The notes beneath the pieces are model-generated. The model ran no database searches, was not told the DNA's origin, and was given only the letters and a program-made list of their open reading frames with translations. Source: Lates calcarifer (lineage: Eukaryota > Chordata > Actinopteri > Centropomidae). From it: a stretch of DNA of 64,000 nucleotides. The DNA is taken from positions 10,016,510-10,080,509 of the forward strand of contig NC_066850.1 of the NCBI RefSeq assembly GCF_001640805.2. Reading direction: 5' to 3'. The position numbers and the translations under genes were made by a program. Shown here one piece after another: positions 14,338 to 29,700 of the stretch (within the stretch, counting starts at the first letter, position 1; each line of letters begins with the position of its first letter).

Positions 14338-17300
14338 CAACACCTTACAGAATAAACCTTCATATTACAGTCGGTCTTGCAAATACAGTAATATAGTTTT
14401 ACCAATCATCATGTAATTCCACTCCTTTGCATGTCTGGTTTATTTTATTTCCAGTTGCATTTTTACTTTTTCACCCCATCTTTCTGTGTCTGGGCTAATC
14501 TGTCTAACACACACATATGCAAACACAGACACCTAACACACTCATACTTACATGCAGGCGGTAAGAAGGAATTCCTTTTGTGGAAGTGGCTGCGCGCCTC
14601 TGAGCCGATGACGTAGCCCATGAGGAGGGGCCAGAGCGCTGATGCCTGAAGCCCCAAGGCTAGGAGTATTACTTATCTGGGAATTTCTCCACTGGTATGC
14701 TAGTCCAGGGCCTCGCTGCTTACTGGCTAGGTGGTTGCAGAGAGAAGTCGTACTACTAGAGGGGGAGGGAGAGAAATAAAGCAAGAGAGAGCCCAGTTCT
14801 GAGCTCCAGAAGAAGCTGCTATGTTGTCTATACTGTTGCTTTATATGGGAGAAAACTGGTCATTCCCTGTGAGGGGAAAACAAAAAAACAAGTCCTGTGT
14901 TATTATGCTTTATACTGGATGCCCTGAGCACCAGCTCTGTAAGCCAACAAGCCTCTTTCCTTCTCCATTTTGTACATGCAATGTTTCAGAAACCTTACAC
15001 CATAATACCTAGATAATGTTCTGGCTTTCCTGACAGATACTAGAGGGTTGGAGCCATCATCCAGCTCACCACAGAAATTACATTACCCCCCCACCCACCC
15101 ACACACAGAGGAGAGTAGAGCCTTACTGAAAGCACTAGATGATTTTGAATGATGGCAAAGATGAGCATGAATCTTTATTGGGAGTGGTATCACCTCTCTT
15201 CTCCACACACTATGTTTTTTAAAATGCTCGGGAGTGTCTTGTTGTTGTGTTGGTGCTTTGATCCCAGCTGAAAGTCCTCATCAGAATCGAAGTGAGGGTG
15301 ACTCAAGCCTTCTGCATGTCGGGGGTTTGAGCAGCTGTTCCAAAGCTAAACAGTTCCCCTCATCACTGTGATAATCTGTGGGTTTGCTGCTGTTGCTGTA
15401 GTTTTTACGTTTAGTGACTGTAGTGTAATCCACATCTCTGTGGGTTTCATTGGGACTGGGTCTTCATTTGTGTTTCTGAAAAGACATGTCATTGTTGAGT
15501 TGGGAATGATATTTCTCAATACTTAGAGCACCTCAGACAAAAATCCACTCGCCGCCATAGGCAAATAAAGACTAAACCTGAACTATGAGAACAGCTAGAT
15601 ACTACTAGGGAGAAGGAAGGAATAATATTCTTTGTTTTTAGGTAAACTGACCTTGATGATGAGATGTGCTGTATATGAACTTACAATGGCACACGTGCAT
15701 AGATTTAAGATGCGTTCAACTGATGTGGAGGTTTGGTTGTTGAAGGCTTACTTTGTCCTTATCATTCATACATATTCAGATATAAAGAGTAGTATGCAGG
15801 GGCTTACATTAACTTTGATTATACATACATTATATTAGTGTTAAGCTTGTTATACTGAACAGAAGCTGTGTCTCTCATGAAGAATAGGTGATGCTGACAG
15901 GTTTTAATTGCACCGTTTTTATTATGACATAAGTGTATATGTTTGTGTGTGTGCGCTATTTATGGGATCTGTTTATATTTTAACACATTATCAAAATATT
16001 GGTCAGTAGGCTACCACTGAATTACACAGCAGTTGCTTAAGATGTCTGATATTTAGTTTACTTGAACATTTTACTGACCACCTGTTTCACAGTAGTTCTG
16101 TGGTACTGACTGATTGTTCTCATGTTGTCTTTACCATCCAAGCACACTGTTGTTAGTCATGGGTGTTACCATGGGCATGCACCATTGACACAGTCATTGA
16201 ATGCAGAATAGCTGCTAGCACAATGGACCTAGCTGCCTGCCTGTGCCACTGAGTTCTACTCTCAGCAGCAAAAAAAACACGTACAGGCACCAGAACAGCA
16301 GCTTTCTGCTGGGTGCTTAAGTTGGCCATCTGAGGGTGCTACTAAAGGAAGTCAAGGAGGGGAGGGGTCTTCAAGTGTCTCCTTGATGTGGAGTGCTGCT
16401 AAATTAAGCGCAGAGCTCTCTGCACGATGGCCCACTAGATAATAAACCTACCCTTCTTATACACACAGTAGCTATACCCCTTTTTCTGTAGCAGGAGAAA
16501 GACTGTCTTTTAAATTGTTTTGTGTGGGATGTCACACACAGGAAGCACGCAGACCGTAACTGCCAGCATTATGGTTTGATAGGTTTGTTCCAGCTGTGTT
16601 CCAGCTCAGAAAGCAAGTGTGCTTTTATCTTATTTACTTTTATTTTATTTGTGTCTTTCACATTTAGTAAATTTCACTGTTTCTAGACATTGCTAGATGA
16701 CTAGATAACTAGATGTTATCTAGTCTAAGTCTATTTACAGCAGGAATGTAAAGTCTGTTAATGCAAACTCTGTTCTGCAGATGTGATGCTAACCATTACC
16801 ACTGCAGAAAAAGGTGGTAACTGTGCTTTATACTCTAAACACATTAGTTAAAGTTTTGGTGAACAGCTAAATATCACCTGACTGGGTCTTGTGTGTCTTT
16901 ATGCTATCTATGGATTTGTGTGTTTTGAATGACATAAAAAATTAAAGATTTTAATAAGTAGCATTAAGACTTGCATTGTCAGTCTACAAGACATCTTGAT
17001 TGCCATAAAAGGTCATGAGAATCCATCCAATAACAGTTAAAAGTCATGCCTGCAAGCTGTTAAAAAAATAAAGATGGTACCTCAAGATGCCCCTTTCAAC
17101 ATTAGTTTTTTGATGTTGTCTCACATTGGATTGCTTTTTTGCGCTGCCTTCAGGGGCTATCCGAGCAACCCCTGTGTGCTTTAAAATGAAGTTCTCTATT
17201 TATTTATGTTTCGTACAAAAGCCTGACAAGGCCTGAACCCATGTTCTCTTTTTGGCTTTGTTGTCATGGCAACAGACCGGCCTCTTTTCTTAGGTGCACG

Positions 17301-20300
17301 TCATGGGTGCATTTTTGGGCTGCTCCGAGAATGGCTTAGCCCATCTTCTGTGCAGCGCTAGTAGGGAGTAGGGCTTATTATTTCAGGATTAGACTGGTGC
17401 ATATGATGGACACGGTTTAGTTTCTGTCTTAAACTTCTCCATATTTATCACTGCTGACTCAGGAAAGTTTATGAAGTTAATCTGTAGATAGTGTCTGTAA
17501 TCAGTCCCATGTGGGTGCAATTAATTGATGAGTGTGTGTGAAGTTGGAGATCTGTACATGGTCCTGCTTTACTTACCTTTCTGTTGTAGGAATTTGTTAG
17601 CCAAGTGCAGCTTTACTCTTAAAAACACTGACAAGATATTTGCATATATCCAGCATTTATGACTGGTATTTATCTAGCAAGGTAGGGCCTTTTGACATGT
17701 TAATGTTTGCCATTGCCAACAGTTTGTTTTCCACTTGTTGTGTATGTTTTTCTGTGTCATGTTTACTTCAGGTGCTCCACAAGTTTTTTTTCTTCCATCC
17801 TCTTTCACAAAGTGCCACTTGAGGCCAGTTCTTTCTCGACAATTGCAGGCTGAACTTCCAGTGACGTATGTCTGGTGTTTATTTTAATGGGCTCCCATCA
17901 GAGTGCATAAGCTCAAAAACACAGAAGACACATTATGTGATTCAGAGCTAATGTTTTGTGGATTTGGAAAAGAACGTGATAAGAGCAGTCCTGTGTTGTG
18001 AAATAAGATGCAAAGTGGTCTGCCACAATCTACACAATTGAATAAGCTCTGCTGAAGCACTACAGTAGATCCTGCTGCAGTGTGCCTTTCTATAATATAA
18101 ACGTTAGGTCGCCTGTGGTATTATGTCTCAGCTTTACAGCACTGTTAAATGTGACATGATCCACCTGATGTAAAATTAAACTTTCTTCCTGTTGGACTCT
18201 TGTATCAGATTGAACTTTGGACTCCCATTGATCATGATTTAGAATTTTCAACTTTAATTAATTTCTTACTACAGATTGGAATTTTTAGTGGTTGTCTTGC
18301 TGACCACATCACACAAAGTAGAGCTTTTTTCAGAAGCCACCCAATGTACATCAAACTCTATCGACCAATCAAATGGAGCATCCTGTGTCCATTGATTTGG
18401 TTAGTACTTGATTTCGTTTTTTCTGTGACGTCAACTTCCCAGAAGCCTCAGTTTCCATTAGAGTGTGTATTTATCTGAAAGGGCAGCAAGGACTCATCCT
18501 ATAGTCCTGTCTTGTAAACTGTGTATGTGCTTTACATGGTATTACTCTAATGATGAGTAGACTATTTCTGCACAGTCTCAACCGAAAACAAATCATGCAA
18601 TATGTATCATCACACTGAAAATAAAGCCTACTTTTCATCTCTTTTTTTCTGTGTGGTGCCGTCCATCTTGTTACCGTCATGTTTGACAGGGCCTTGTCTC
18701 TTCTCCCCCTCTCAGAAACACTGGCCAAACAGGTTTAAATGGCAATGTCTCTGCTTGAGAGTGAGTCACTACATGTCTGAATGTTTGACTGCCATCACAG
18801 CACAGGTCCTATATGTCACCTAAGGGCTGATATTGACATGTGAGACAAGATTATGCCCACAGTGTTTCCTTATATAACTTCAGTTAATAGTCAGGTCCCT
18901 CTTCTCTGCGCTGTGTGACTCACTCGCTCTGCCTGTGTCTTTGATTTGTATGAACAATGGCAGTGAATGTTCATATGATGTCTCCGTACATTATTTTCTG
19001 TTTGTTGAGGAGTACATACATAAGTGCATTACAGGCTTTTAGATGCTGCTGTGCTCTAAGAATAAATGGGGGATGCTATGACACTTTCCCTTGACCCTTC
19101 TTCTTTCTCCTGTCCCTCTGGCCACCATACTATGAATACTCCTCATGCAGGCTGTAACTCTGGCACCTGTCAGCCACAAACAATTCAGCCATTAAGGAAA
19201 GACTGGTGACGCACTAAAGAGGGAGGTCACAGCCAGCCCTGCGTTCACCTTAACGGGCTTGTGTCCATTCTTAGAAAAGGAGAAGACTCTGAAGAGATAA
19301 TAGGTGTGTGGGGAATGAGTGAGGGGGAGGATTTAGATGAGAAGCAGAAAGAAAATTACATGGCTTCATGTCATTTTTTAATTCAGTCACAAATAAAAGG
19401 ACAAAACATCACTGCAGTGCACCATTCATTAAAGGTTCTTTACACATCAGTCGATCTCAATGACCTGCAAAGGCCAGCTGATTAAATGCTACATGTTGCC
19501 TCATGTCACCGTACATCTTGTTTTTAAGTTAATACTCAATCACAATGAAAATACGGCAGCTGACAGCCAACACACACATGTGCACCTCTAACAATTATTT
19601 AAATCATCATGCTTGTCCTTAAGCTAAAGGTAAAATTTTCAAACTACTTTCTTTGTCTGAACACCTGTCTAAAACCCAAGGATGTTCAATTTACCATATG
19701 AAACAAGAAATATTTTAAAAGCTCCAACAGATGCGTTTTGGCTGAATGACTTGAATAACAAATTTCCAATCTCTTCCAACACTCCACATGTTTGTAATGC
19801 AAATTTAAAAATGCAGCTGAGACTGAAAAGGCAAAAAGTGAAGAGAGACTGTACCAAAAAGGTGAAATCAGTGATTCACAGCCAGTTGGCCAGCTTGCAT
19901 TCACTTACTGCCTAGGTTGCCAATTCAGCAGGCCCGAAGGGCTGCCGATAAGGGCCACTCGTCTTTATTTTGAATCCCCACAAGAAGGTAGACTGCATTA
20001 TAATGAATCTCTGGAGGACAGCAGGCACAGCAACATGGTGACACATGACCAAAGAGTGTGATTGCCTGTGAAAAATAAGCACCTGTCCACCTCTGACCTC
20101 AAAGGGAAAATACATGGTGCACATAATTACATGGTAGTGGAGTTTAAGTGATTGCTGTCAATACGCTGATGAGAAATTAAGCTGTATACAGATTGTCTGG
20201 TACACCTGTCTAAATCTGGCTCGACTGGTCCTGTTTAGGAAATTGTTGGCTTGGATGGGGATCATAGGCTGTCATGTGTTGGGACAGAGTAGCCACATTA

Positions 20301-20745
20301 TTTTCACATGAAGATCGTGTCCAACCAACAAACATTTCACTAATGATGAGAGCAGCAGACTGCAGCTGCTTTTAAAGTAACATCTTGCTTTGCTGTCTGC
20401 CCTGTAATAAAATCAGATGAACCCAGTCTGTTAAAAAGTCCATCTGCACCTGAAGAAACTCTTGTCAAAGTGCCTGAGCACCACACACACACACACACAC
20501 ACACATACACATACAACCAGACTACATTGTACACAAACACACACACACACACACACACACAGAGTCAGATAAGCTCTGTGAGGCCTTTGCAGGCGCTCTT
20601 CATCTCTGGCCATGTACGGCGTTGTAAACGGCCCAAATTTGGACAAGGATTCCAGCCAGATAGTCGTGTGCCCTGAACGTGAGGCCGCTGTGTGTTCATG
20701 TGTATCTGTTTCCCTTGTCAACGCTTTTGTTGTCATAGCAACCCC

Positions 20746-20781
<36 letters not shown>

Positions 20782-23700
20782 TTGATTCTAGGCACAGTGT
20801 TCTGTGATGTGGGTGAGGGGTTGGGGGCAATGTTTGGTTTTAGTATTGCTAAGTGGTAATTGTGGATTTTAAGTGGTTACCTCTAATGATCATTTATTAC
20901 TATCAGCAGATGTTTGATCCCACAGATAACAGATAATCACTTTTAACAGTTAGGTGTTTTCTTTAGGATGTTTGGTAGCTGCACATACACTGTAGAAGAA
21001 AGACTTGCTGTTTTTTTCCTCTTGAGGACTTTATTTCTGACCCCAGTTCACTGTGTTATGTGTCTAGATGTGAGGTAACTTCTCAACCCCAGGGTCTGTG
21101 TTTGTGTGTGTCCTGAATGAAAAGTGCTCTGCAGGCTCTCCACTGCTGCTTTTCCTCAGTTTTGTTGTTTTTACATGTTGAGCAGAAATGTAACCTCCTT
21201 GACAGTTTGCTCCCTCTCAGGCATGTGGCCAAGTAAAGCTGCTGTTACCCTTTTTAGAATATAAATAACATTTTATTTTTAATATACTCAATTTACAAAC
21301 ATATCCATCTTATGAGATTTTACAAAACATTTGCTTGATTTTGCTCACTGTGACCTATGGTCAGTCTGTGAAATTGGAGAAGTTCCAATGTTTTGGATGA
21401 GTGCTTATGTTACTTCTTCAAAAATATATGATAATCGTGTTTGTCTGCAAAACAGCAGTGGCTTGGTGGTTAGCTGTATTGCCCAACCAACAAAAGTCCT
21501 GATAGGAAGAAGTTTCACAGCCAAAAACAGACTTAAAAAAAGATAAAAAAGTATATGAGTGATGATCTGAAAAAATCAACAAATGCAATGAGACATAGAT
21601 GCTTGACTTTTATAATGAGCATCGTTTTACAAAATACATAGGAAATTGCTCGCTATACAATAGACTTGGCAGGTCCAATAACTTAGTTTTAAGCCCAGTC
21701 TGTGTACATCTGAATTTTTTTTTTTTACAGAAACGTTAATTTCCCTTATGCATTGACCACCACTTGTGTTGATTAAATGTATATTGGAAAGCCAAAGCAC
21801 ACCCACCCTGGTGCAATGTCTGCTTCATAATGTCAGTAAAAACATCTCCCACTTCATGAGTCAGAAGATCTTAAAGCAGATCTCCTCCCACTTGAAGCTG
21901 CTGTTTATTTTTCTGGGTATCACTTTCGTTCTCACAGCATCATCAATCATATGTGGTTTGGTTTGGTAGAAGTCTAAGTAGGTGTAAAGGAACACACAGT
22001 TTCCTAGTGGGCATTTACCATACACCAGGTACGCACCCACTAGGAAACTGCAGTAGTTCAACATACTGTAAATCTCAGAGGAGTCAAGGTCTTTGTTGTC
22101 TGTGCTCCTGGTCTTGTCTGATGACAGTCAAGGATCACTATCGAACATCTTTCATATTTTGATCAGTACTCTTCCAGTGTGCCACCCAATATTGTTACTC
22201 CCTTTTGTTGTGGCATTCAGATTGAAATCACAGTCAGGAGATCTGTTTTGCCGACGAAATATTGTCAACTGAACCTGTATCCATAGGTTTGTGCTTTATC
22301 CCACTGGCAGTACAATCCAGCCTGGAAAGGTTCGTCTGAAGAGCAACCTTGCTTAGGCTAACTGAGGCCTTTTTAATGTGGAGGTTTTACAGTTTTACAA
22401 CAGCCTCCTGTCAACCAAGAGAGTGGCTTTACATCTGTAGCATGTCCCCAGCACCAGCAAATAGCCCAGTTCCTAATGATTAAGACTGATTAAATGAAGA
22501 GGACAAACTCTGGGTGCAAAGTGAGCTGGCAGGCAAAACTGTTTTACGTTTTTGTTCAACCACAGATGTGGATTTAATTGAGTGATTCATCAGCCACAGT
22601 GTAAGAGGAGAACGTACGGTGTGTGTTTGTGGTTTGATTTATCACACTTTAGAAAATATTTGGCTTTTTGAAAGTAAAAGCAGTTTTTATAAGTGTAAAT
22701 TGATTCTCTGACTTTTTGCATAGAGTAGCAGTGTATAGGCATAGCACCTCAATGCCTCCATCAGCAGTACTACACCATGTGGTATTTCAAGCACCCCTGC
22801 TATGTGCAGGCATTTTAGGAACGCTCCGGCTGCCAAAATTCCCCAATAATTCTGGACGCACGTGGCTATCTATCAGCCACAGCGAAATTCTCTTTGCATG
22901 CAAGCTATTTGTATCTACGGCACAGCCCATCGCAGTCATATAAGCTCATACGCATGTGTGCATGTACACGATTGTGCACGTATATAGACACATAGTATGG
23001 ACTGTGCTCCTAGCCTTTTACAGTGGCCTTACTCCTCGTCCCTATCTTTTCTCTCCCTCTCTCTCTCTCTCTCTCTCTCAGGCATGCATAGATGACAATG
23101 TTGACATGGTGACTTTCCTGGTGGAGCATGGAGCCAGCATCAACCAGCCCGACAACGAGGGCTGGATCCCCCTCCACGCTGCAGCCTCCTGCGGTTACCT
23201 AGACATAGCAGAGTAAGTATTGCCCGGTTTACAGAACTGTTGATTTGGTTTCTAAGAAGCAGCAGTATCTGTTTCATCAGGTTTGATTTCTGCAAACTCA
23301 TTGTTACATCCTGTTTTTAATCTGCAGGAGTACTCTAAAGAAGCTTTTTTTTTTTTTTTTTGCAACTGCAGCACGATAAACCTTTTCGTCTCAAGTTTGT
23401 TTGAAAATATCTTAACAGTATGGTCTGTATGGTGGTTGTATAAGGATCCAGATGTTACTGCACACTTGCATGAAGCATAAAGTGACGTGGCTGGCTTGCA
23501 GCTAAGGTCTGCACTGCCATGTCACCTCTCTTATTCATTCATGAATTGAAAATATGAGTATGTATCACAATGCAAGCCCTCATCTTCCTGTAGTCGACTG
23601 CATTTATAATTCATTTTCCTTTTTACCATCTTGAAATCAACATTGTTGCTGTGAATCCTTTAGCTTCAGACGTCATTCTTAACAACTGCCAAATGGCGCT

Positions 23701-26700
23701 TGTTTCCTCTAGAAATGCCCACGGTGCTGTGTCAGATAGCACGCCAGATTCAAGAGCCATCATCTTCATCAGTAACACACAGTTCTTGTCACATTTTGAC
23801 AGGAGCGGCAGCCCATCTGATAGCTCATTGTTAGTGATGTAATCAAATATGGAGAGATCAGGGTCAGTCACTATATCTGGACTTGAGCTCTAGAGTTGCA
23901 CTCTAGTATTTTCTTGCCCCTAGTCCTTTTCAGGTAAGAAGACTGTTCATAGGGCATAGAACACAACGCAGAGATGTTATCAGAGGATATTTAAACAGGC
24001 TACAGGGGGCTGAAGGAGATGGGTTGTGCTCATTGTTCAGCATATTGGGAGTGTGCTGTGACCTGCTTTACTTCTGTGTTACATTACAGGAACCTGGCCA
24101 CAGATTTCTCCCCACTGTTGATGTTTTCCCAAAAAGTAACAAGCACAACTTGCTGTAGGAAAATAAACATGGTTACGTTCAAACTGGTTGCCAGCTATTT
24201 CTGCAGGGATTTAAGCTGTAATTTGAGAGGCAGAATTGAACAAAAATTTGAACAAATCAAATATTAGCTGCTAGTTGAAATGTCTGCATGATTCTGAGAA
24301 GTGTTTTTCAACTTCTCAGACCCCACCAGTCTGTGTTCAGCGGGCCTCATGAACACAGCTTCAGCACTGGGCGAGTATTACAGAAAACAAGACGTTTTTT
24401 GTTGTTGCATTGTGAATGAAAAGGTCAAGTGGCTGGCCTGATATGGGTGACTAATGGAGACATCATGTCATAGAGAGAAACTCAGCAACCTGATGTGGGT
24501 GGCGAGCTCTCAGCAGTCCCATTTTAGTCCCAGCATCCTCATTCACAGTACAGGGAACAGCAAAGCACAACGGTATCTGTTAGCCCCTGGTGTCACCACG
24601 AGCCGGCTAATGGTAGGGTTGGTTAAGAAGCCCACAGTGGGACTCCAGACCACAAAGCCATCAAACCTAGTAAAGCTGACCCAAAACAGGCTGAATAGAA
24701 AGTCCAATCAAGAAGATATAAAACCTTGAAATGTAACTGCAGTCAGTCAGTTGCCATTCAAGGGGGAAGTCATGAGCGCTGAGTGCGTTTCAAGTGGTGT
24801 GTTGGCCTAATGAGAAGGGCCTGAGTCTCACCACATCTTTAATTGGAAGCAGCTGAAATAAAGATGTTGAGTGGTTCAAAAGGTCCTGAATCAGTGCTGG
24901 GGCGAGACGAACATATAAAGGGTTAAATCACTTAGGAGCCATTAAATGTGTTAAATGCTTATTTTGGTTGTCTTATATTATTTATAGAGATTGAGTCAGG
25001 ATCATTTTTGATTTCAGGCTTTCAGTGAAGTGTTTTTCCTTAATCTGGCAAATTCTACCTTAAAAAATCTTTACTGTATGAAAGTCGCCACAAATAGCAG
25101 TATACTTAGCATTCTTGTTTTACTTACTGAATATCTATAATATCTCATCCACAATTCTTCAAATGACCACCTACTGTTTTTATACTGTAGGCTTAGCCAG
25201 GTCTTGGGTAACTTTTTTGCATTGTGAGCATGCCCTTCTCTTTCATTGTGTACTTATTGCATTGAACATTCAGAATGACATGTCCTATGTCCTTAAGCGG
25301 CAACATACAAAGATGGCAGCAAATTTAAAATGAAACAGCTAATTATGCGCTTTATTCATTATAATGAAGGTCATTGATGTAATTGATGAATGTATGTAAT
25401 TTAGCCTAGAGGCTAAAATGTGACTGGCAAAACAGGAGATGCCGACTGTGGTATAGTGTCAGCCTACGTTGGCACTGGACCAAAAGCAACATTACAAAGC
25501 TCCTGTCCTTCAACTGTTTCCTCGTCAGTTAAAGGAAGTGACACTTTTCACTCTGTCAAAAGCTAGCATTTGACCACAAACTTGAAAGGGCAAAAGTCAA
25601 CTGGATTTTTTTCTTTCAGAATCATTTTTGCTCTGTTAAATTTTTATAAAAAACAACAACATACCAGTCTAATTTTCTTGTCTGTTTTTATCTCTTTTGT
25701 TTCAGGTATCTCATTAGCCAGGGTGCCAATGTAGGAGTTGTGAATAGTGAGGGTGAGACACCCCTGGACATTGCTGAAGAAGAGGCAATGGAGGAGCTCC
25801 TGCAGAATGAGATCAACCGACAAGGTACAGCATTATGGACATTTTGAACTCTACCCTCCAGTCCACACTGGACCACACAGTCCTTATCTCCCTCCACTGC
25901 TGTGCAATAGTGTCTCAAGCAACTGATAATGCAGTCAGGACTGATGTCATAATCTTGCTTGGCAGCATAGCTAGTAGGGACCCTATGTATGTTTTCAGAT
26001 AGGATCTGAATTATCATTGAGTGTCATTCACCTGCTGTTTTCCACTTCCTTGCTTGAAGAAAACTTACATAATGTAGAAGAGTGATCCAGCTGTGTTGTG
26101 GGCTCTCATGTGATGATTCGAAACTGAAAAGTTGGGTCTTTCTATTTTTGGCCAGGACATTCTTTAGATCATGAAAGGCCCTCCCCTATGGTGAGAGGCC
26201 ACGCACAGACGTGTTTACTGGCTGCGGGCCAGAGGGGTGCTCCTCAGCTCATATGCACTAATAAAAGTTGGCGGGCTTGCCCTTCTATGTGCCACATTCT
26301 GCCATTCCTTAAGAAAGCCCAAGTTGTTCGACCTTGTCGACAGGGTCAGAAGATGCAGAGTCTCCATGTAATATGTAATGCCCTCAACTGCATTAGCTTA
26401 CGCTCATCTTAAGTGTATTTTGCAGTGTTGAAAACTGTTTAGCATCCAGAGCAACCTTGAGAAAAAAAAGACCGCCTGTAAACTGTCTCCTGACAGTCCC
26501 AGTTAACTCAAGGTCCAAGCACATGGCATCCAGTGATAATTACACCCACAGTGCTGTTTGCATGTTATGCTCCTTGGGTGTATTATGTAACAGCGGAGAG
26601 ACTTGCACCCACCTGAACCTCAAACATCTCGGCCAGCGGCACCTGTCAGCTCTGATTTGCCGATTCTCAATAAATGCTCTGCCTGGTTCAGAGCATCCGG

Positions 26701-29700
26701 CCGCTGCTGCAGCTCAGATCCATCACTAAGGGATGCAAAACCAAACACGTATCTTCATTGTACCCGCTCATAGACTTCACAGAGCCAGACTACTGAATAG
26801 TTTTCATTTTCTGGATATTATTTATTAAAAATTGAGACTTTATTTATTCATTAATGCAGATTTGCAGAAAACCGCTTTTGAGATAAAACTCCACAGAAGA
26901 GTGAATTTGCAATGATCCTGGCCCGAGGGCATCTGCAGACAATCCACAGCTCAGTTCTCTATGCTAGAGGTAGCAGGCAGCATTATGCAACTAGCTGTTG
27001 TGTAACGCTTCTGTATGTTTGTAATGTGATTTTCTCCTCTCAAAGAGATATCAGTCATGGGTTGAACTTGTTCCACAGTGGCCATGGTTTCCCCTTGGCA
27101 GAGACTACCTCTAGATGCTCTCCTTGACCCTGATTGGGTCAACTGACTGCTCAGAATTGCCCACCCTCCTCCCCTTCTCCATCAGCTGCTGCATGAAAGC
27201 TGCTCTCTGTCCTTGTAATGGACTGAAGGTGGACAGCCTCACAAATGTTTCTAACTCACATACTGTCCTGTTAGTTTGGGTGCCGCTGAAGGGGCAGGGG
27301 CAGGGGTGGGGATCATTTGGATTAGTCTGACATCAGTTTTAGCCTCAGCTCAAAATAAAATAGTTAATTTTATAGTTCCTTTTCTTCTGACTTCTCTAAA
27401 AAGCCATGAACTATATTTACTGCTGAGCACCCTGGTTCTTGCCTCAGGGTAGATTTCTGTAGATATTTCATTCTTCCTTTGCCAGAAATTCTATGGGTAT
27501 ATTATCAGTAAGGTGAGGCAGGAGGCAACTCCTTTTTCGGTCTATTGGATTTTCTCTTTATCTTAATGCTTAGGTAGAAGATGTGCTGTTCTCTCGTAAA
27601 AACTCAACTTTGAACTGCTGCCAACTCCTCCACTTGGCTCTTGTTCTGTAGTCCTACTTAAAGGCCATTAGGCTCCTTGCTTTTTATAGACACAGTGTAG
27701 GCTACTTCCCAAGAGATCACAGGACGTTACCCTACCTGGCTGGCTCCCATTCCCTGTTTTAACTCAGCTGTTGAAATGAAGTTTAGGTTAGTTTTCTACC
27801 ATAGTATATATGTACTACACTTTCACTTACTTTATTTATATAGTGACAAATCAAGCATGAGTTACGGCATTTCTGTGTCTCAACTTAATTAAATAGAGTT
27901 GCACCATATATACCTGTTGCTGTATGTTCTTTAATGTCTAAATAAAATAAATATAACACATGTAGGTATCAATGGGATATGCCGCAGGACTGGCTGGATC
28001 ACATCTTAAATAATATTTCTCTTCCCTTGTATTCTGATTGAGTTTTTGAATTTTGTAACCTTAAAAGAATGGAGTTGGCATTACTGAGTTACTGCTTCAG
28101 CGACCAGTCATCCTTGGTTAGACATCGGTCCAGTTTCTGTCCCAGAGTTTGAAATAAAACTTGAAATCCACTCAAATGTAAAATCAGCCACTGAATCATC
28201 TTCTTCCCATTTGGTTTCACTTTCTTAGACATGAGCTCACTAATCCTCTTAATGAGCAACATGTCCAGTCTTAAACAAGCCAGAATATTACTCTTGCCTT
28301 GCTCAGTTGAAACCTGTGTTGCGTGTGTTGGAAAGTGGAGGAATTTTCGCAGTGATATTTAAGGCTCATAGACCACTTTTCAGATATTTGAAGGTGCAGA
28401 AAGCAAATGAGCAGGTGTCTCAGTAACTGTGTTTTGGAATCATGTGTGTTCTTCTTTGTTAACAGATCTCTTTTTTCTTAATCTATGGCTAAAGTTAGAC
28501 TTTTCCTCTGCCTGCCCTTTTCTCAAGCCAGACTTGCAGACACAGATGTCCTCTCTCATTGGTTTAAAAGCTCAAGGCAATCTTAAAAACTTTTTAAGGT
28601 GTCAGGAAATGAGTGATGATGTATCCTTGGGAGCAGAACAAAAAACTATAAGATCAGCTGAAGTTTTGGCTCCTGCCCCGGAGCACTTCTTAGATCACTG
28701 TTTATGTAGTTAACGCTCAGCTGACGAGTCAACGGGTCGTGCAGCAGTGCGTTTCAGACCGTCTCGTGTTCCAACCAGGTATCAACAAGACAATACAGGC
28801 CTGTTTTCACTGCTGGCCTGCATGCAGCATATAGCTTAGACATGTTGACCCACTTAACCGGCTGAGGCCTTTATGATTGCAGCCATTATTTAATTGCCAA
28901 ATTGACAGAATATTGGCACAGAACTGTTTGCCAAGGCAGAGCAAGAGCTTTACAACACCCTCTAGTGTTTAGAGAGGTTGCCAAAACAATGTTATGTCTA
29001 TTTCTCCACTGTAGAACCAATAAATAGCATCAAGGCCTGGGTTAATAAAAGTACAGTCAGGGGTGAATGGGTTGCATCTTGCGTAACAGAGTCTTGTCAT
29101 AGCTTTCATTATTGCTGCATTATCATAGCAGCTATGCAAAGATTTATCTCATTGCCGCGTGTTGAAATATTTTCTCCTCTCTCTACTGTAATCCATAAAA
29201 CTAATGTAATGTATTCCAAACATTCACATACCTCACTGTAGACGTAAGACAAGAACTCATAATAAATATGTCATAGTTGTTCCTCCGCTCTCTGGGTTCA
29301 GTGTTACAGCTCACAGCTTGTTCCTAAGTAGCAGATAATCCTTGAATGTCACTTTTACCAGTCTCCTCTGTCTCACCAGGGGTGGACATCGAGGCAGCCC
29401 GGAAAGAGGAGGAGCGGATCATGCTGAGGGACGCCCGGCAGTGGCTCAACAGCGGCCAGATTCAGGACATCCGGCATGCCAAGTCCGGAGGAACGGCACT
29501 CCATGTAGCCGCAGCGAAGGGATACGTCGAGGTTTTAAAGTAAGGAGTGGCTTTGATTTCACAGGTGGTAGAGTGTAAACCTTTTTCTTACCCCTTTTCC
29601 CTGTTGGGGCAAAAATACAACAACCAACACATTTATATCCTTTTGTTCCATAAAGCCTGGCCTGTCAGTTACATTATATAAATACTGTTTATAGCCAAGA

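Larger units (their letters stand above)
4489..23081 (+). other. ppp1r12a: ppp1r12a intron 1 (18.6 kb)
   Basis: No exon was recognised inside. It holds the microsatellites listed separately, a GTTAGC/GCTAAC-rich stretch at 5150-5600 and a strong hairpin at 21997-22050. Open frames within are short and unlike known proteins. First introns of this size commonly carry enhancers, but no element can be proven from one sequence. Confidence 0.85.

Noticed and set aside
18200..18478. 92-codon open frame in intron 1
   Set aside because: Hydrophobic-looking but AT-rich, with no family resemblance and no promoter or exon structure.
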